From NCBI RefSeq assembly GCF_043555865.1, contig NZ_JBIGHY010000013.1, forward strand, positions 25,735 through 89,734: DNA of 64,000 nt. Direction: 5' to 3'. This DNA is from Pelomonas dachongensis. Lineage in GTDB: Bacteria; Pseudomonadota; Gammaproteobacteria; Burkholderiales; Burkholderiaceae_C. Below are positions 25,576 through 38,041 of this stretch, piece by piece. The number at the start of each line of letters is the position of its first letter. Within the stretch, counting starts at the first letter, position 1. The position numbers and the translations under genes were made by a program. Under the pieces are notes generated by a model, which was not told the origin of the DNA, ran no database searches, and saw only the letters and a program-made list of their open reading frames with translations.

Positions 25576-26499
25576 ATGAAAACCCCGCTTGAACTGCGCC
25601 ACCTGCGCACGCTGATCGCTCTGCGCGAGGCCGGCAATCTGTCCCGCGCGGCGCAGCTGCTGAACCTCACGCAGTCGGCGCTGTCCCATCAGCTCAAAGG
25701 CCTGGAGGAGCACTACGGCGCCGAGCTGTTCGCGCGCAAGAGCCACCCGCTGGTGTTCGGCGTCGTGGGCCAGCGGCTGCTGAAGTTAGCGGACACGGTG
25801 CTGCCGCAGGTGGACGAGGCCGACCGCGACGTGCGCCGGCTGGTGGACGGCTCTGCCGGTCAGCTTCGCATCGCAGTGGAGTGCCACACCTGCTTCGACT
25901 GGCTGATGCCCGCGATGGACGCCTTCCGCGAGCGCTGGCCGGAGGTGGAGCTGGACATCGTGTCCGGCTTCCAGGCCGACCCCGTGGGCCTGCTGCACCA
26001 GGACCGCGCCGAGCTGGCCATCGTGTCGGATGTGGACGCCGACGAGACGGGCGTCGTCGTGCACCCGCTGTTCAGCTTCGAGATCGTGGCGCTGCTGCCG
26101 AAGGGGCATGCCTTGCTCGGCAAGCCCTGGCTGACCGCAGAGGACTTCGCCAGCCAGACGCTCATCACCTACCCGGTGCCCGACGACATGCTGGACCTGG
26201 TGCGCCGCGTGCTGCAGCCGGCGGGCATCGCGCCGCCGCGCCGCACCAGCGAGCTGACGGTGGCCATGTTGCAGCTGGTGGCCAGCGGGCGCGGCATTGC
26301 GGCGCTGCCGATGTGGGCGGTGGAGAACTACCTCGCGCGCGGCTATGTGGCGCGGCAGCGCATCGGCGAGGGCGGGCTGACGGGCAGGCTGTACGCCGTC
26401 AGCACGCCGGGCCTGGCGGCCAAACCCTTCCTGGCCGACTTCGTGCGGTTGATGCGCGAGACCTCGCTGCTGAACCTGGCCGGGGTCAGCCTGCTCTGA
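25576..26499 (+). CDS. metR: LysR-family activator of methionine biosynthesis MetR
   Basis: A 307-residue LysR-type regulator. The N-terminal helix-turn-helix is LRHLRTLIALREAGNLSRAAQLLNLTQSALSHQLKGLE in segments across residues 6-45, and an effector-binding domain starts near residue 90 (LRIAVECHTCFDWLMPAMDAF, a MetR-typical segment). Divergence from metE identifies it. In E. coli, MetR uses homocysteine as co-activator for metE; the same is inferred here. It is convergent with the PilZ gene, 4 bp apart. Confidence 0.94.
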   Translation: MKTPLELRHLRTLIALREAGNLSRAAQLLNLTQSALSHQLKGLEEHYGAELFARKSHPLVFGVVGQRLLKLADTVLPQVDEADRDVRRLVDGSAGQLRIAVECHTCFDWLMPAMDAFRERWPEVELDIVSGFQADPVGLLHQDRAELAIVSDVDADETGVVVHPLFSFEIVALLPKGHALLGKPWLTAEDFASQTLITYPVPDDMLDLVRRVLQPAGIAPPRRTSELTVAMLQLVASGRGIAALPMWAVENYLARGYVARQRIGEGGLTGRLYAVSTPGLAAKPFLADFVRLMRETSLLNLAGVSLL

Positions 26500-26503
26500 A
26501 CGA

Positions 26504-26923
26504 TCAGGCCAGCGCCGGCATGCGCTCCACTAGCACGCAGCGCACCCACTGGCGCGCGGTGATCTGGGCGGTCTGCGCCCGCAGGAACTCCTCGGCCTGC
26601 GAGTGGGACGACTCGAACTCGAAACCGCTGAGCTGCACGATGCGGCTCAGCGGGCGCGTCCAGACGCGGCGCACCGCGGCGCTGAACAGCGGCACGCCTC
26701 CGTCCTCGCCCAGCAGCAGGCGCAGCTCGTAGTGCGGAGCGTCCAGCACGGGCTCGGCCGCGCAGAGGATCTGCAGGCCGTCCTCGCTGAGGTTGACGAC
26801 GACCCCACCGTGCGCGTCGGTCAGGCCTTGCGGCTTGATGATCCAGACGGGCAACTGCTCGTGCTCGGCAGGCACGAGGAAGAACTCGACACGGGGGGCG
26901 CGGCGCTGGTCAATCGTCGTCAT
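26504..26923 (-). CDS. PilZ-domain protein (c-di-GMP binding candidate)
   Basis: The 139-residue single-domain protein has both halves of the PilZ c-di-GMP motif: RRAPR at about residues 7-11 (RxxxR type) and NLSEDGLQI near residue 45 (N/DxSxxG type). The remainder is beta-strand rich and ends in a short helix. It may act as a c-di-GMP receptor for motility or exopolysaccharide control; the partner is unknown. The gene is transcribed alone, with two short inverted repeats upstream. Confidence 0.83.
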   Translation of the reverse strand: MTTIDQRRAPRVEFFLVPAEHEQLPVWIIKPQGLTDAHGGVVVNLSEDGLQILCAAEPVLDAPHYELRLLLGEDGGVPLFSAAVRRVWTRPLSRIVQLSGFEFESSHSQAEEFLRAQTAQITARQWVRCVLVERMPALA

Positions 26924-26926
26924 GGG

Positions 26927-26985
26927 GTGATCCGGGTTCCGTGGTGGGTCGGATCACAGCATGGGCGAATGACAGGCACTTGTCA
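26927..26985. promoter_or_regulatory. Two inverted repeats upstream of the PilZ gene
   Basis: GTGATCCG (26927-26934) and CGGATCAC (26950-26957) form an 8-bp dyad with a 15-bp spacer, and TGACA-N6-TGTCA lies at 26970-26985. Both are in the 81-bp gap between the PilZ and FKBP genes, upstream of the PilZ start. Their function is unknown; the TGACA dyad looks operator-like. Confidence 0.35.
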
Positions 26986-27004
26986 GCCCCTATCGTCCCT
27001 AGGA

Positions 27005-27727
27005 TCAGACCGTCAGCAGTTCCACTTCAAACAGCAGCGTCGCGTTCGGCGGAATGACGCCGCCTGCCCCGTAGGCGCCGTAGCCCAGCTCAGGCGGCAG
27101 CACCAGCATGCGCGTGCCGCCGACCTTCATGCCTTGCACGCCTTCGTCCCAACCCTGGATGACCTCACCGCCGCCCAGGCTGAACTTGAAGGGCTGGCCG
27201 CGGTCCTTGCTGGAATCGAACTTCTTGCCGCGCATGCCGTCCTTGTAGAGCCAGCCGGTGTAGTGCACCGACACGCGCTGACCTTTCTCGGCCACGGCGC
27301 CTTGGCCCACCACGCGGTCCTCGTACTGCAGGCCGCTGGAGGCCGTGTGCAGGTTCAGTTCGACGTGCTCGGGGCCGCCCGCGAGCGCCAGCAGCTCGAC
27401 CTCGAAGCACAGCGTCGCGTTGGGCGGGATCACGCCGCCGGCGCCGCGTGCGCCATAACCCAGTTCGGCCGGGATGATCAGCGTGCGCTTGCCGCCGATC
27501 TGCATGCCCTGCACGCCTTCGTCCCAGCCGCGAATGACCATGCCGGCGCCCAGCTCGAACTCGAACGGGTCGCGGCGGTCCAGGCTGGAGTCGAACTTGG
27601 TGGTCTTGGCGCCGTCCACCCACAGCCAGCCGGTGTAGTGCACGGTCACGTCCTGGCCGGCCATGGCGGTCTTGCCGTCGCCGACGGTCGTGTCTTCGTA
27701 TTGCAGGCCGCTGGGCGTGGTGTTCAT
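27005..27727 (-). CDS. Tandem-domain FKBP-type peptidyl-prolyl isomerase
   Basis: The 240-residue protein contains two complete FKBP domains, about residues 4-115 and 130-240. Both start SGLQYED and contain VHYTGWL, KFDSS, GWDEGVQGM, PAELGYGARGAGGVIPPNATL (or the equivalent) and a final FEVELL strand. They are clearly duplicated copies. There is no signal peptide, so it is probably cytoplasmic. It should catalyse prolyl cis-trans isomerisation and may act as a folding chaperone. The ATG at 27727 follows AAGGA at an ideal distance; an upstream in-frame start adds 12 residues and is less likely. Confidence 0.92.
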   Translation of the reverse strand: MNTTPSGLQYEDTTVGDGKTAMAGQDVTVHYTGWLWVDGAKTTKFDSSLDRRDPFEFELGAGMVIRGWDEGVQGMQIGGKRTLIIPAELGYGARGAGGVIPPNATLCFEVELLALAGGPEHVELNLHTASSGLQYEDRVVGQGAVAEKGQRVSVHYTGWLYKDGMRGKKFDSSKDRGQPFKFSLGGGEVIQGWDEGVQGMKVGGTRMLVLPPELGYGAYGAGGVIPPNATLLFEVELLTV

Positions 27728-27811
27728 GGGTAATCCTTGATCTGTAGGAGAAACAGTCGGCATTGTCGCCGCCGCATCGCACAGCCTTGCCGCCCCGCGA
27801 TCAGAAGGCCT

Positions 27812-30175
27812 TCAGCGCGTCAGGACCAGGCCCGACAGCGCCTGCAGCGTCAGCGTCAGCCGGCCGGCCCGGGGCCGCCATGCGGGGCCGCCCAGCGCGT
27901 CCGCCAGCTGCGGCGCGTCGGCCAGGCTGGCGGGCAGCCGCACGCTGACCGTGCGCGGTTTCAGGCTGTTGTTGGTGGCGGTGAGGGCCCAGGTGTGGCC
28001 GTCCTGTCGGGCCAGCACCAGCACGTGGTCGTCCGCGTGCAGCGGCGCGCGCAGCGTGCCGTGGCGCAGCACCGGCAGGTCGTGGCGCAGTTTCGTCAGC
28101 CGCTTGAAGTCGGCCAGCAGCGTCTCGTCGGGCGTGCCGCCTTCGTCAGCCCAGGGATAGGGCGCGCGGTTGAACGGGTCGTCGCCGCCGCCGACCCCCA
28201 CCTCGTCGCCGTAGTAGATGGTCGGCGCGCCGGGGTAAGTCATCTGGAAGAACACCGCCAGGCGCAGGCGCCGCTTGGCCAGCGCCAGGTCGGCGTCTTC
28301 GTCGAAGTGGTGCAGCGCACGCGGCTGGTCGTGCGTGGACAGCAGGTTCATCAGCGCCGAGAAGGCCTGCGGCGGGTAGGCCTCGCGCAGCAATTCCAGG
28401 TTGGCGGCCATCTGCCGGGCCGACTTGCCCGCCGCGTAGTCCAGCACCGCGTTGCGGAAGATGTAGTTCATCGTGCTGTCGAACATGTCGCCGAGGAAGT
28501 ACTTGCTGGCGTCGAACCAGGTCTCCGCCACCGTCAGCGCGTCGGGCTTCCTGGCCTTCAGGGCGGTGCGCCATTCGCGCCAGAAGTCGTCAGGCACCCA
28601 GGGCGCCACGTCCATGCGCCAGCCCGCGGCACCGCGGTCCAGCCAGTAGTTGGTCACCGAGTCGGCGTCGCGGTAGGCGTAGGCGCGCCAGGACGGGGCG
28701 TTCTTGTCCAGTTCGGGCAGGTCCTTCACGCCGACCCAGCCCTGGAACTGATTGTCGGGGTCGGTCTCGTCAGTCTTGAACTTGAACCATGTCGCATAGG
28801 GCGAGGCGGCGTTGATCTTGCCGCCATCAAAGGCCCCGCCGGCGGGGAAGTTGTTGAAGCGGTTGAAGTACGGCGAGTCCGCACCGACGTGGTTCAGTGA
28901 GGTGTCGGGGATGACGCGGATGCCGCGCTTGGCGGCTTCGGCGCACAGGCGCTCGAAGTCCGCGTTGGTGCCGAAGGCGGGGTCGATCTGCTTGTAGTCG
29001 GCCGCGTCGTACTTGTGGTTGCTGGGCGCGCGGAAGACGGGAGTCAGGTACAGCGCATTGGCGCCGAGGCTCTTGATGTAGTCGAGCTTGTCGATGAGGC
29101 CGGCCAGGTCGCCGCCGAAGAAGTCGTTGTTGAACAACGCGTCGGAGCCGTCACCGGTGTTTGGCTTGAAGGGCTTTTCGTTCCACGTCGCGTGGCGTTC
29201 CACGTCGCGGTCCTGGTAGCGGTCCTGCGGCCGCCCGCCGCCGGGGCGCGGGTCGTTGGCTTTGTCGCCGTTGCGAAAGCGTTCCGGGAACACGTAGTAG
29301 TACACGACGTCTTTCGCCCAGGTCGGCACCTCGAAGCCGGGCGCGTGGATGGTCTGGCGGTAGCGGCGCACGCGGTTCATATTGCTGGGCAGGCGCTCGA
29401 TGCTGGCCGCACCCATGGAGCCCTTCTCGCGCGTCCAGTAGATGGTGTCCTTGTTGTTTTGCAGCGCGTAGACGCCCTGGTCGGTCTCGATCTCGAACCA
29501 GTAGCCGTAGACGCCGGTGTCGGTGAACACGTGGATGGCCTTGAAGGCGCTGCCCTGCGCCGCCATGGTTATGCGCGCGACGGGCTCGTAGCTCAGCTGC
29601 TCCTGGTTGCCGCTCAGATGGCGGCGCTCGATGACCAGCGTGGCGCGCTTCAGGCCCGGGCGGTCGCCGGTGACTGTGAAGGCCATCTCGGTGCCGGCGG
29701 GCTGCGCGCCGAACGGTGCCTTGAAGGCCACGCTGCGCGAGTCGAAGCGGGCGCCCAGCGCGGCGCGGTCTGTGATGGGCTGGGGAGGCGTGGGATTGAA
29801 GGTCTTGGGGCCTACCTTCAGCCTGGCACTGCCGTCGGGCGCAAAGGCCAGCCGCAGCGTGTGCTCGCCGCTGAACTCGCGCTTGAGATTGCCCGTGCCA
29901 GTGCGTGTTGGCTGGCCGTCGGCGTCGCCGCCGAAGGTGAGGGCGGGCGACCAGTCCTCGTCGGCCAGCTTGAACTCCTGCGCGCCCGTCGCCTTCAGGT
30001 TCAGGAAGTAGGCATCGCAGCGGTACTCGAAGGCGTGCTCGTCCGCAGCCGACCAGTTGTTCAGGCCGCCGCGCAGGTAGATCGTGGCGCTGCCGAGCGG
30101 GGCGGGTTTGCAGTCCGCCGCGTAGGCAGGGGCGAGCGAAAGCAGCGCTGCGAGCAGCGCGGTGGTCTTCAACAT
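27812..30175 (-). CDS. Exported GH13 alpha-amylase-family enzyme (neopullulanase/cyclomaltodextrinase-like)
   Basis: The 787-residue protein has a signal peptide (MLKTTALLAALLSLAPAYAA, cleavage near residue 20). A starch-binding-like beta domain follows (about 25-120; ATIYLRGGLNNWS, also found on starch-active enzymes), then an E-set-type N domain and a GH13 barrel from about residue 315. Catalytic residues are Asp in GWRMDVAPW, Glu in TVAETW and His-Asp in LLSTHDQPR. It would hydrolyse maltodextrins, cyclodextrins or pullulan in the periplasm. It is the last gene of the malK-malE-malF-malG operon, 5 bp after malG, placing substrate processing with transport. An upstream in-frame extension overlaps malG and is rejected. 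Confidence 0.87.
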   Translation of the reverse strand: MLKTTALLAALLSLAPAYAADCKPAPLGSATIYLRGGLNNWSAADEHAFEYRCDAYFLNLKATGAQEFKLADEDWSPALTFGGDADGQPTRTGTGNLKREFSGEHTLRLAFAPDGSARLKVGPKTFNPTPPQPITDRAALGARFDSRSVAFKAPFGAQPAGTEMAFTVTGDRPGLKRATLVIERRHLSGNQEQLSYEPVARITMAAQGSAFKAIHVFTDTGVYGYWFEIETDQGVYALQNNKDTIYWTREKGSMGAASIERLPSNMNRVRRYRQTIHAPGFEVPTWAKDVVYYYVFPERFRNGDKANDPRPGGGRPQDRYQDRDVERHATWNEKPFKPNTGDGSDALFNNDFFGGDLAGLIDKLDYIKSLGANALYLTPVFRAPSNHKYDAADYKQIDPAFGTNADFERLCAEAAKRGIRVIPDTSLNHVGADSPYFNRFNNFPAGGAFDGGKINAASPYATWFKFKTDETDPDNQFQGWVGVKDLPELDKNAPSWRAYAYRDADSVTNYWLDRGAAGWRMDVAPWVPDDFWREWRTALKARKPDALTVAETWFDASKYFLGDMFDSTMNYIFRNAVLDYAAGKSARQMAANLELLREAYPPQAFSALMNLLSTHDQPRALHHFDEDADLALAKRRLRLAVFFQMTYPGAPTIYYGDEVGVGGGDDPFNRAPYPWADEGGTPDETLLADFKRLTKLRHDLPVLRHGTLRAPLHADDHVLVLARQDGHTWALTATNNSLKPRTVSVRLPASLADAPQLADALGGPAWRPRAGRLTLTLQALSGLVLTR

Positions 30176-30180
30176 GGGAA

Positions 30181-31071
30181 TCAGCCTTTCACACCGCCCG
30201 CCGTCAGTCCGGACACGATCCAGCGCTGCGCGAGCAGGAAGACCGCCGTGATCGGCAGCCCGGACAGCACGGCGGCGGCGGCAAAGTCGCCCCACAGGAA
30301 CCGCTGATCGTGCAGGAAGTATTTGGAGCCGACCGCCAGCGTGAGGTTGCCCTCTTCACGCAGCAGGATGGAGGCGACCGGGTATTCGATGATGGTGCCG
30401 ATGAATGCCAGCACGAACACAACCATCAGAATGGGCACGGACATGGGCAGCAGCACGCGCGAGAACGCTTGCCAGTGCGTCGCGCCGTCGACCTTGGCGT
30501 TCTCCTCGATCTCGACTGGGATGGTCTCGAAGTAGCCCTTGATGGTCCACACGTGCGTGGCGATGCCGCCGAGGTAGGCCAGTACCAGGCCCGCATGCGT
30601 CTCGACGCCCAGCGCCGGCACGTAGTTGCCGATGGTCTCGAAGATGGCAAAGATGGCGACGAGCGCCAGCACCGGCGGGAACATCTGCAGCAGCAGCATG
30701 CCGTTCAGCACCGGCTTGCTGAATGAGAACTTCAGCCGCGCGAAGGCATAGGCGGCGGTCGTCGAGATGGCGACGATGAGGAAGGCTGACACCGTGGCGA
30801 TCTTGATGGAGTTCCACAGCCAGGTCAGCACGGGGAACGGCGGCTGCACGAGGCTGCCGTCCGCTGCCTGGTACGGGATGCCAAGCGCGAGTTTCCAGTG
30901 CTCCAGGCTGATCTCGGTCGGGATCAGGCTGCCGGTGGCGAAGTTGCCGGGGCGCAGCGAGATGGACACGACGGCCAGCAGCGGGAACATCGTGATGGCG
31001 ATAAACACCCACATCACCGCATGCGCGGCGAGCGTGCGCCAGCGGGCTTGTTTGCCGAGGACGATGGCCAT
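30181..31071 (-). CDS. malG: Maltose/maltodextrin ABC transporter permease MalG
   Basis: The 296-residue permease closely resembles E. coli MalG from memory. Shared blocks include MFPLLAVVSISLRPGNFATGS near residue 33, FPVLTWLWNS, AYLGGIATHVWTIKGYFETIP, the EAA loop IEENAKVDGATHWQAFSRVLLP near residue 190 and the end AQRWIVSGLTAGGVKG. Six membrane helices are expected. The ATG at 31071 gives the usual MalG length; an upstream TTG at 31086 adds five residues. It pairs with MalF to form the translocation pore. A 280-bp gap holding inverted repeats separates it from malF. Confidence 0.96.
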   Translation of the reverse strand: MAIVLGKQARWRTLAAHAVMWVFIAITMFPLLAVVSISLRPGNFATGSLIPTEISLEHWKLALGIPYQAADGSLVQPPFPVLTWLWNSIKIATVSAFLIVAISTTAAYAFARLKFSFSKPVLNGMLLLQMFPPVLALVAIFAIFETIGNYVPALGVETHAGLVLAYLGGIATHVWTIKGYFETIPVEIEENAKVDGATHWQAFSRVLLPMSVPILMVVFVLAFIGTIIEYPVASILLREEGNLTLAVGSKYFLHDQRFLWGDFAAAAVLSGLPITAVFLLAQRWIVSGLTAGGVKG

Positions 31072-31137
31072 TTTCAGAACTCCCAATGTCTTTCTGTGCG
31101 GGACTGGATCAGGCCGGGTGCGCGGTCTGCTCCGTGT

Positions 31138-31300
31138 CCCCCGCCCGCTGCGCGGGCTCCTCCTTTAGCTGCGCAGCCTGCCCACCCGGGCTGATCCGGC
31201 TGCTGCGGGTTTTCTCGTCGAAGAACCGGTGTGTGGTCGGTCGGCGAGTGCGGCGGCCAAGGGACGAGGTTAAAGGAGGAGACCACGCAGCGGGCGGGGG
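31138..31300. repeat. Inverted REP-like pair between malF and malG
   Basis: The 280-bp gap 31072-31351 contains a 32-nt element at 31138-31169 (CCCCCGCCCGCTGCGCGGG then CTCCTCCTTTAGC). Its inverted copy at 31269-31300 differs at only 3 positions. The arms are separated by 99 bp that include GCTGCGCAGC and CCCACCCGGG palindromes. The layout resembles a bacterial interspersed mosaic (paired REP) element. No protein-coding signal is seen between the arms. Confidence 0.65.
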
Positions 31301-31351
31301 GCGCGAAGTCCCTTGGCTGCCGCGCTTGCCATCTCCAACGAGCGCTACCCA

Positions 31352-32929
31352 TCATCTCTGCGCCTTGGCCGACAAACGGAGGTTGATGAGGGACAGCGCC
31401 GCGACGAGGAAGAAGATCAGCGTCGAGATCGCTGCGGCGAGGCCGAAGTCCGAGCCCGAGTCGCGGAAGGCGATGCGGTAGGTGTAGCTGACGAGGATGT
31501 CCGTCTGGCCCGCAGGCAGTTTGGTGGACAGAAAGTCCGGCCGGCCGTCGGTCAGCAGCGCGATCAGCACGAAGTTGTTGAAGTTGAATGCGAAGGCGCT
31601 GACAAGCAGCGGCGCCAGCGGCTTGATGATGAGCGGCGCGGTGATCTTGAAGAAGTTGGTGGCCGGCGAAGCGCCCACCAGCGCCGAGGCCTCGTACAGG
31701 TCCGCGGGAATGGCCTTCAGCAGCCCCGAGCACAGGATCATGATGTACGGGTAGCCCAGCCACACGTTGACGATGAGCAGCATCGTCTTGGCCAGCGTCG
31801 GGTCGGCGAACCACGCGGGCTTGACGCCGAACAGCGCGTCCAGGATGGCGTTGATCTCGCCGAAGTTCTGGTTGAACAGGCCCTTGAAGACGAGGATGGA
31901 GATGAAGCCTGGCACCGCATACGGCAGGAACAGCAGCGTGCGGTAGGTGGTGCGGAACTTCATGCCCTCCCAGTTCAGCATCACGGCGAACAGCATGCCG
32001 ATGGCGGTGGCGAAGAACACCGTCAGCGCCGAGAACACCACCGTCCACGTGAAGATGCTCAGGAAGGGGCCGCGGAACTCGGCGTCGAACAGCATGCGCG
32101 CGTAGTTGCCCACGCCGATGAAGGCCTTGAAGCCGGGTTGCAGCACCTCGCCACTGGCGGACTCGAAGAAGCCGGTGTCGCGGTTGGGCTTGAAGACGGC
32201 GCCGTCTGCGGTGCGGGTCAGGCGGTCGTCGCCTTCTGGTCTCCACTGCGGCTTGACGGGGCCGAACTCGCGCAGGCCGAGATAGTGCAATTCGGTCTTG
32301 TCGGGCTGGACCAGCACCAGTTGCGCCAGCGCCTCGCGGTGGCGGATCAACTCGGGCAACGCCAGTGCAGCGCCAGTGGGCGTGGAGGCGTCGGCGGCAG
32401 CCAGGTCCACGCGCAGTTTTTTGTCCGCGCGCAGCGCCAGCGGCGGCGACATCCAGCGCGGCGCTGCATCGCCCTCGGCCTTCAGCACCAGGCGGTACTC
32501 GGCGCCACTGGCATGCAGGCTGTAGCCCAGCACCTGTTCCTCGACGGCGTCGTACTGCTCCAGCAGGTACTCGCGCACCCGGCTCTCGCTGAGCAGGTGG
32601 GTGCTGGAGTAGTTGGTGAAGCCGATCTGCGCCGTGTAGACCAGCGGGAAGGCGATGAACACCAACATGCCGGCTACGCCGGGGAACAGGTAGCGCCACG
32701 CAAAGCCGCCGCGGCTCAGGTAGGCGTAGAAGCCGGCTGTGAACAGCACCAGCAGGCCCGTGGCCCACGCGGCCTGGCCGGTCGCGTAGACGGCGAACAC
32801 CAGGTACAGGGCGCCGACGATGAGGGCGACCACAGCCGGCCAGTACAGCAGCCGGCCGACACGCTCGCCGAAGGAGGGTGGCAGCGTCGAGTAGGCGCCC
32901 TGCCCGAGGGGAGAGGACAACGCATTCAT
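31352..32929 (-). CDS. malF: Maltose/maltodextrin ABC transporter permease MalF
   Basis: The 525-residue permease has three N-terminal helices (about residues 25-100). A large periplasmic P2 loop (about 110-285) is typical of MalF and contacts the binding protein. Five more helices follow. The EAA loop is YEASALVGASPATNFFKITAPLI near residue 420, and FAFNFNNFVLIALLTDGRPDF is a MalF hallmark. The start overlaps the malE stop by 4 bp. With MalG and MalK it imports maltose and maltodextrins. Confidence 0.96.
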   Translation of the reverse strand: MNALSSPLGQGAYSTLPPSFGERVGRLLYWPAVVALIVGALYLVFAVYATGQAAWATGLLVLFTAGFYAYLSRGGFAWRYLFPGVAGMLVFIAFPLVYTAQIGFTNYSSTHLLSESRVREYLLEQYDAVEEQVLGYSLHASGAEYRLVLKAEGDAAPRWMSPPLALRADKKLRVDLAAADASTPTGAALALPELIRHREALAQLVLVQPDKTELHYLGLREFGPVKPQWRPEGDDRLTRTADGAVFKPNRDTGFFESASGEVLQPGFKAFIGVGNYARMLFDAEFRGPFLSIFTWTVVFSALTVFFATAIGMLFAVMLNWEGMKFRTTYRTLLFLPYAVPGFISILVFKGLFNQNFGEINAILDALFGVKPAWFADPTLAKTMLLIVNVWLGYPYIMILCSGLLKAIPADLYEASALVGASPATNFFKITAPLIIKPLAPLLVSAFAFNFNNFVLIALLTDGRPDFLSTKLPAGQTDILVSYTYRIAFRDSGSDFGLAAAISTLIFFLVAALSLINLRLSAKAQR

Positions 32930-34091
32930 TTGTTCAGCAGCATCCGTGCGGCGGCGCCGTCCAGTGCGTCCTTCGGTGATTGCAGTCCGTTGGTGATGGC
33001 CTCAAGCGCCGCGTCCATCGCGGTCCAGAAGCGGCCCACTTCGGGGATGTTCGGAATGGGCGCGCCGTTGCGCGCGTTGGTCATGCTTGCGGCGATCAGC
33101 GGGTTGACGGACAGCTCGGCGTAGAAGGCCTTGTTGGCCGGCACGCCAATGGGCACGTCCGCGTCCAGCACCTTCAGCGCGTCTGGGCGCATCAGGTGGT
33201 TCTCGATGAACTCCTTGGCGATGTCCTTGTTCTTGCTGGGCGCCGAGATCATGCAGCCCAGCACGCCGACGAAGCTCTTGCTTGGCTTGCCAGGCACGAC
33301 GGCCGGGATGCCGGCGACGCCGAAGTCAATCTTGGCCTTGCGTGCGTTGTCCCAGGCCCACGGGCCGGAGATCATCATGGCCACCTCGCCGCGCGCGAAG
33401 CCCGATTCCATCTCGGCGTAAGTCGCGCCCTTGGGCATATGTCCGTCCTTGATGAGACGCTCCATCATCTGCGCGCCCGCCAGAGCGCCAGCGTTGTTCA
33501 CGGCGACCTGGGTCGCGTCGTAGTCACCCTGCGCGTCGCGGTCGAAGATGACGCCGCCCGCACCCGCCAGCAGCGGCCAGCTGAAGAAACTCTTGCTGTA
33601 GTGCCACAGGATGGCGTGCTTGCCCTGTGCCTGCAGCTTCTTGTCCAGCGCGATGACCTCGTCCCACGTCGCGGGCGGCGTGGGCACCAGCGCCTTGTTG
33701 TAGATGAGGCCGGTGGTCTCGATGGCGATGGGGTAGCCCCAGATGCGACCGCGGTAGCTCAGCGCCTGCCACGCGGTCTCTTCCGATTCGGCTCTCAGCT
33801 TCGCCGAGGGCCGCAGCGGCGTCAGCAGCCCAGCCTTGGCCCATTCGCCGACGCGGTCGTGCGGCCAGCAGAAGATGTCCGGGCCCTTGCCGGCACCGGC
33901 GGCCTGCTGGAACTTGTCGGTCGGGTCCACTGGGTGCTCGACGACGACCTTGACACCCGACGCCTTCTCAAACGCGTCGCCGACCTTCTGCAGACCGTTG
34001 TAGGCCTTGTCGCCGTTGATCCAGACCATCAGCTTCGGGCTTTCGGCCAGCGCTGGGGCAGCAGCCAGTGCGGCCAGCAGGGGCAGCCACT

Positions 34092-34095
<4 letters not shown>
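32926..34095 (-). CDS. malE: Periplasmic maltose/maltodextrin-binding protein MalE
   Basis: The 389-residue protein has a signal peptide (MKWLPLLAALAAAPALA, cleavage before Glu18). The mature protein matches MalE: LMVWINGDKAYNGLQKVGDAFEK, GPDIFCWPHDRVGEWAKAGLL, YPIAIETTGLIYNKALV and SGPWAWDNARKAKIDFGVAGIP. It binds maltodextrins and presents them to MalFGK2. It overlaps malK and malF by 4 bp on each side, so the transporter genes are translationally coupled in the order malK-malE-malF, unlike the divergent arrangement in E. coli. Confidence 0.96.
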
Positions 34096-35213
<1,118 letters not shown>

Positions 35214-35404
35214 TTCTCACCTTTCCGTCGCCGGGCGCCTGGCGCCTGGCTTGTCTCGTTTTGACGTCGAAGTTTCTGTGTTTCGACAGTCGTTGTAGAC
35301 AATATACACGGCTCAAGCGCGTGGTAACAACAGAGGCTACCCTCTTGAATTGGCGTGAAACCCTTAAAAATCAATCATTTGAAGATAGATTCGGGTTATC
35401 CCGA

Positions 35405-35419
35405 TGTAGTCAAACTACA
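35405..35419. promoter_or_regulatory. Operator dyad TGTAGT-CAA-ACTACA between malK and glgP
   Basis: This is a perfect 15-bp inverted repeat (six-base arms, 3-bp spacer) in the 289-bp divergent region 35214-35502. The surrounding 35290-35420 is AT-rich compared with the rest of the window, as expected for promoters, but no convincing -35/-10 pair was called. Related dyads occur at 49450, 49527 and 57326. It is a probable operator for the regulator of the alpha-glucan genes. Confidence 0.65.
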
Positions 35420-35502
35420 AAACTCGTCGGAGGTGTCCGATACTTCGGCCAGCGCTGCCCTCCGGTAGCATTCTTGCTCTCGACCTCCGAGGGCCGGCAT
35501 TG

Positions 35503-38037
<2,535 letters not shown>

Positions 38038-38041
38038 ACTG

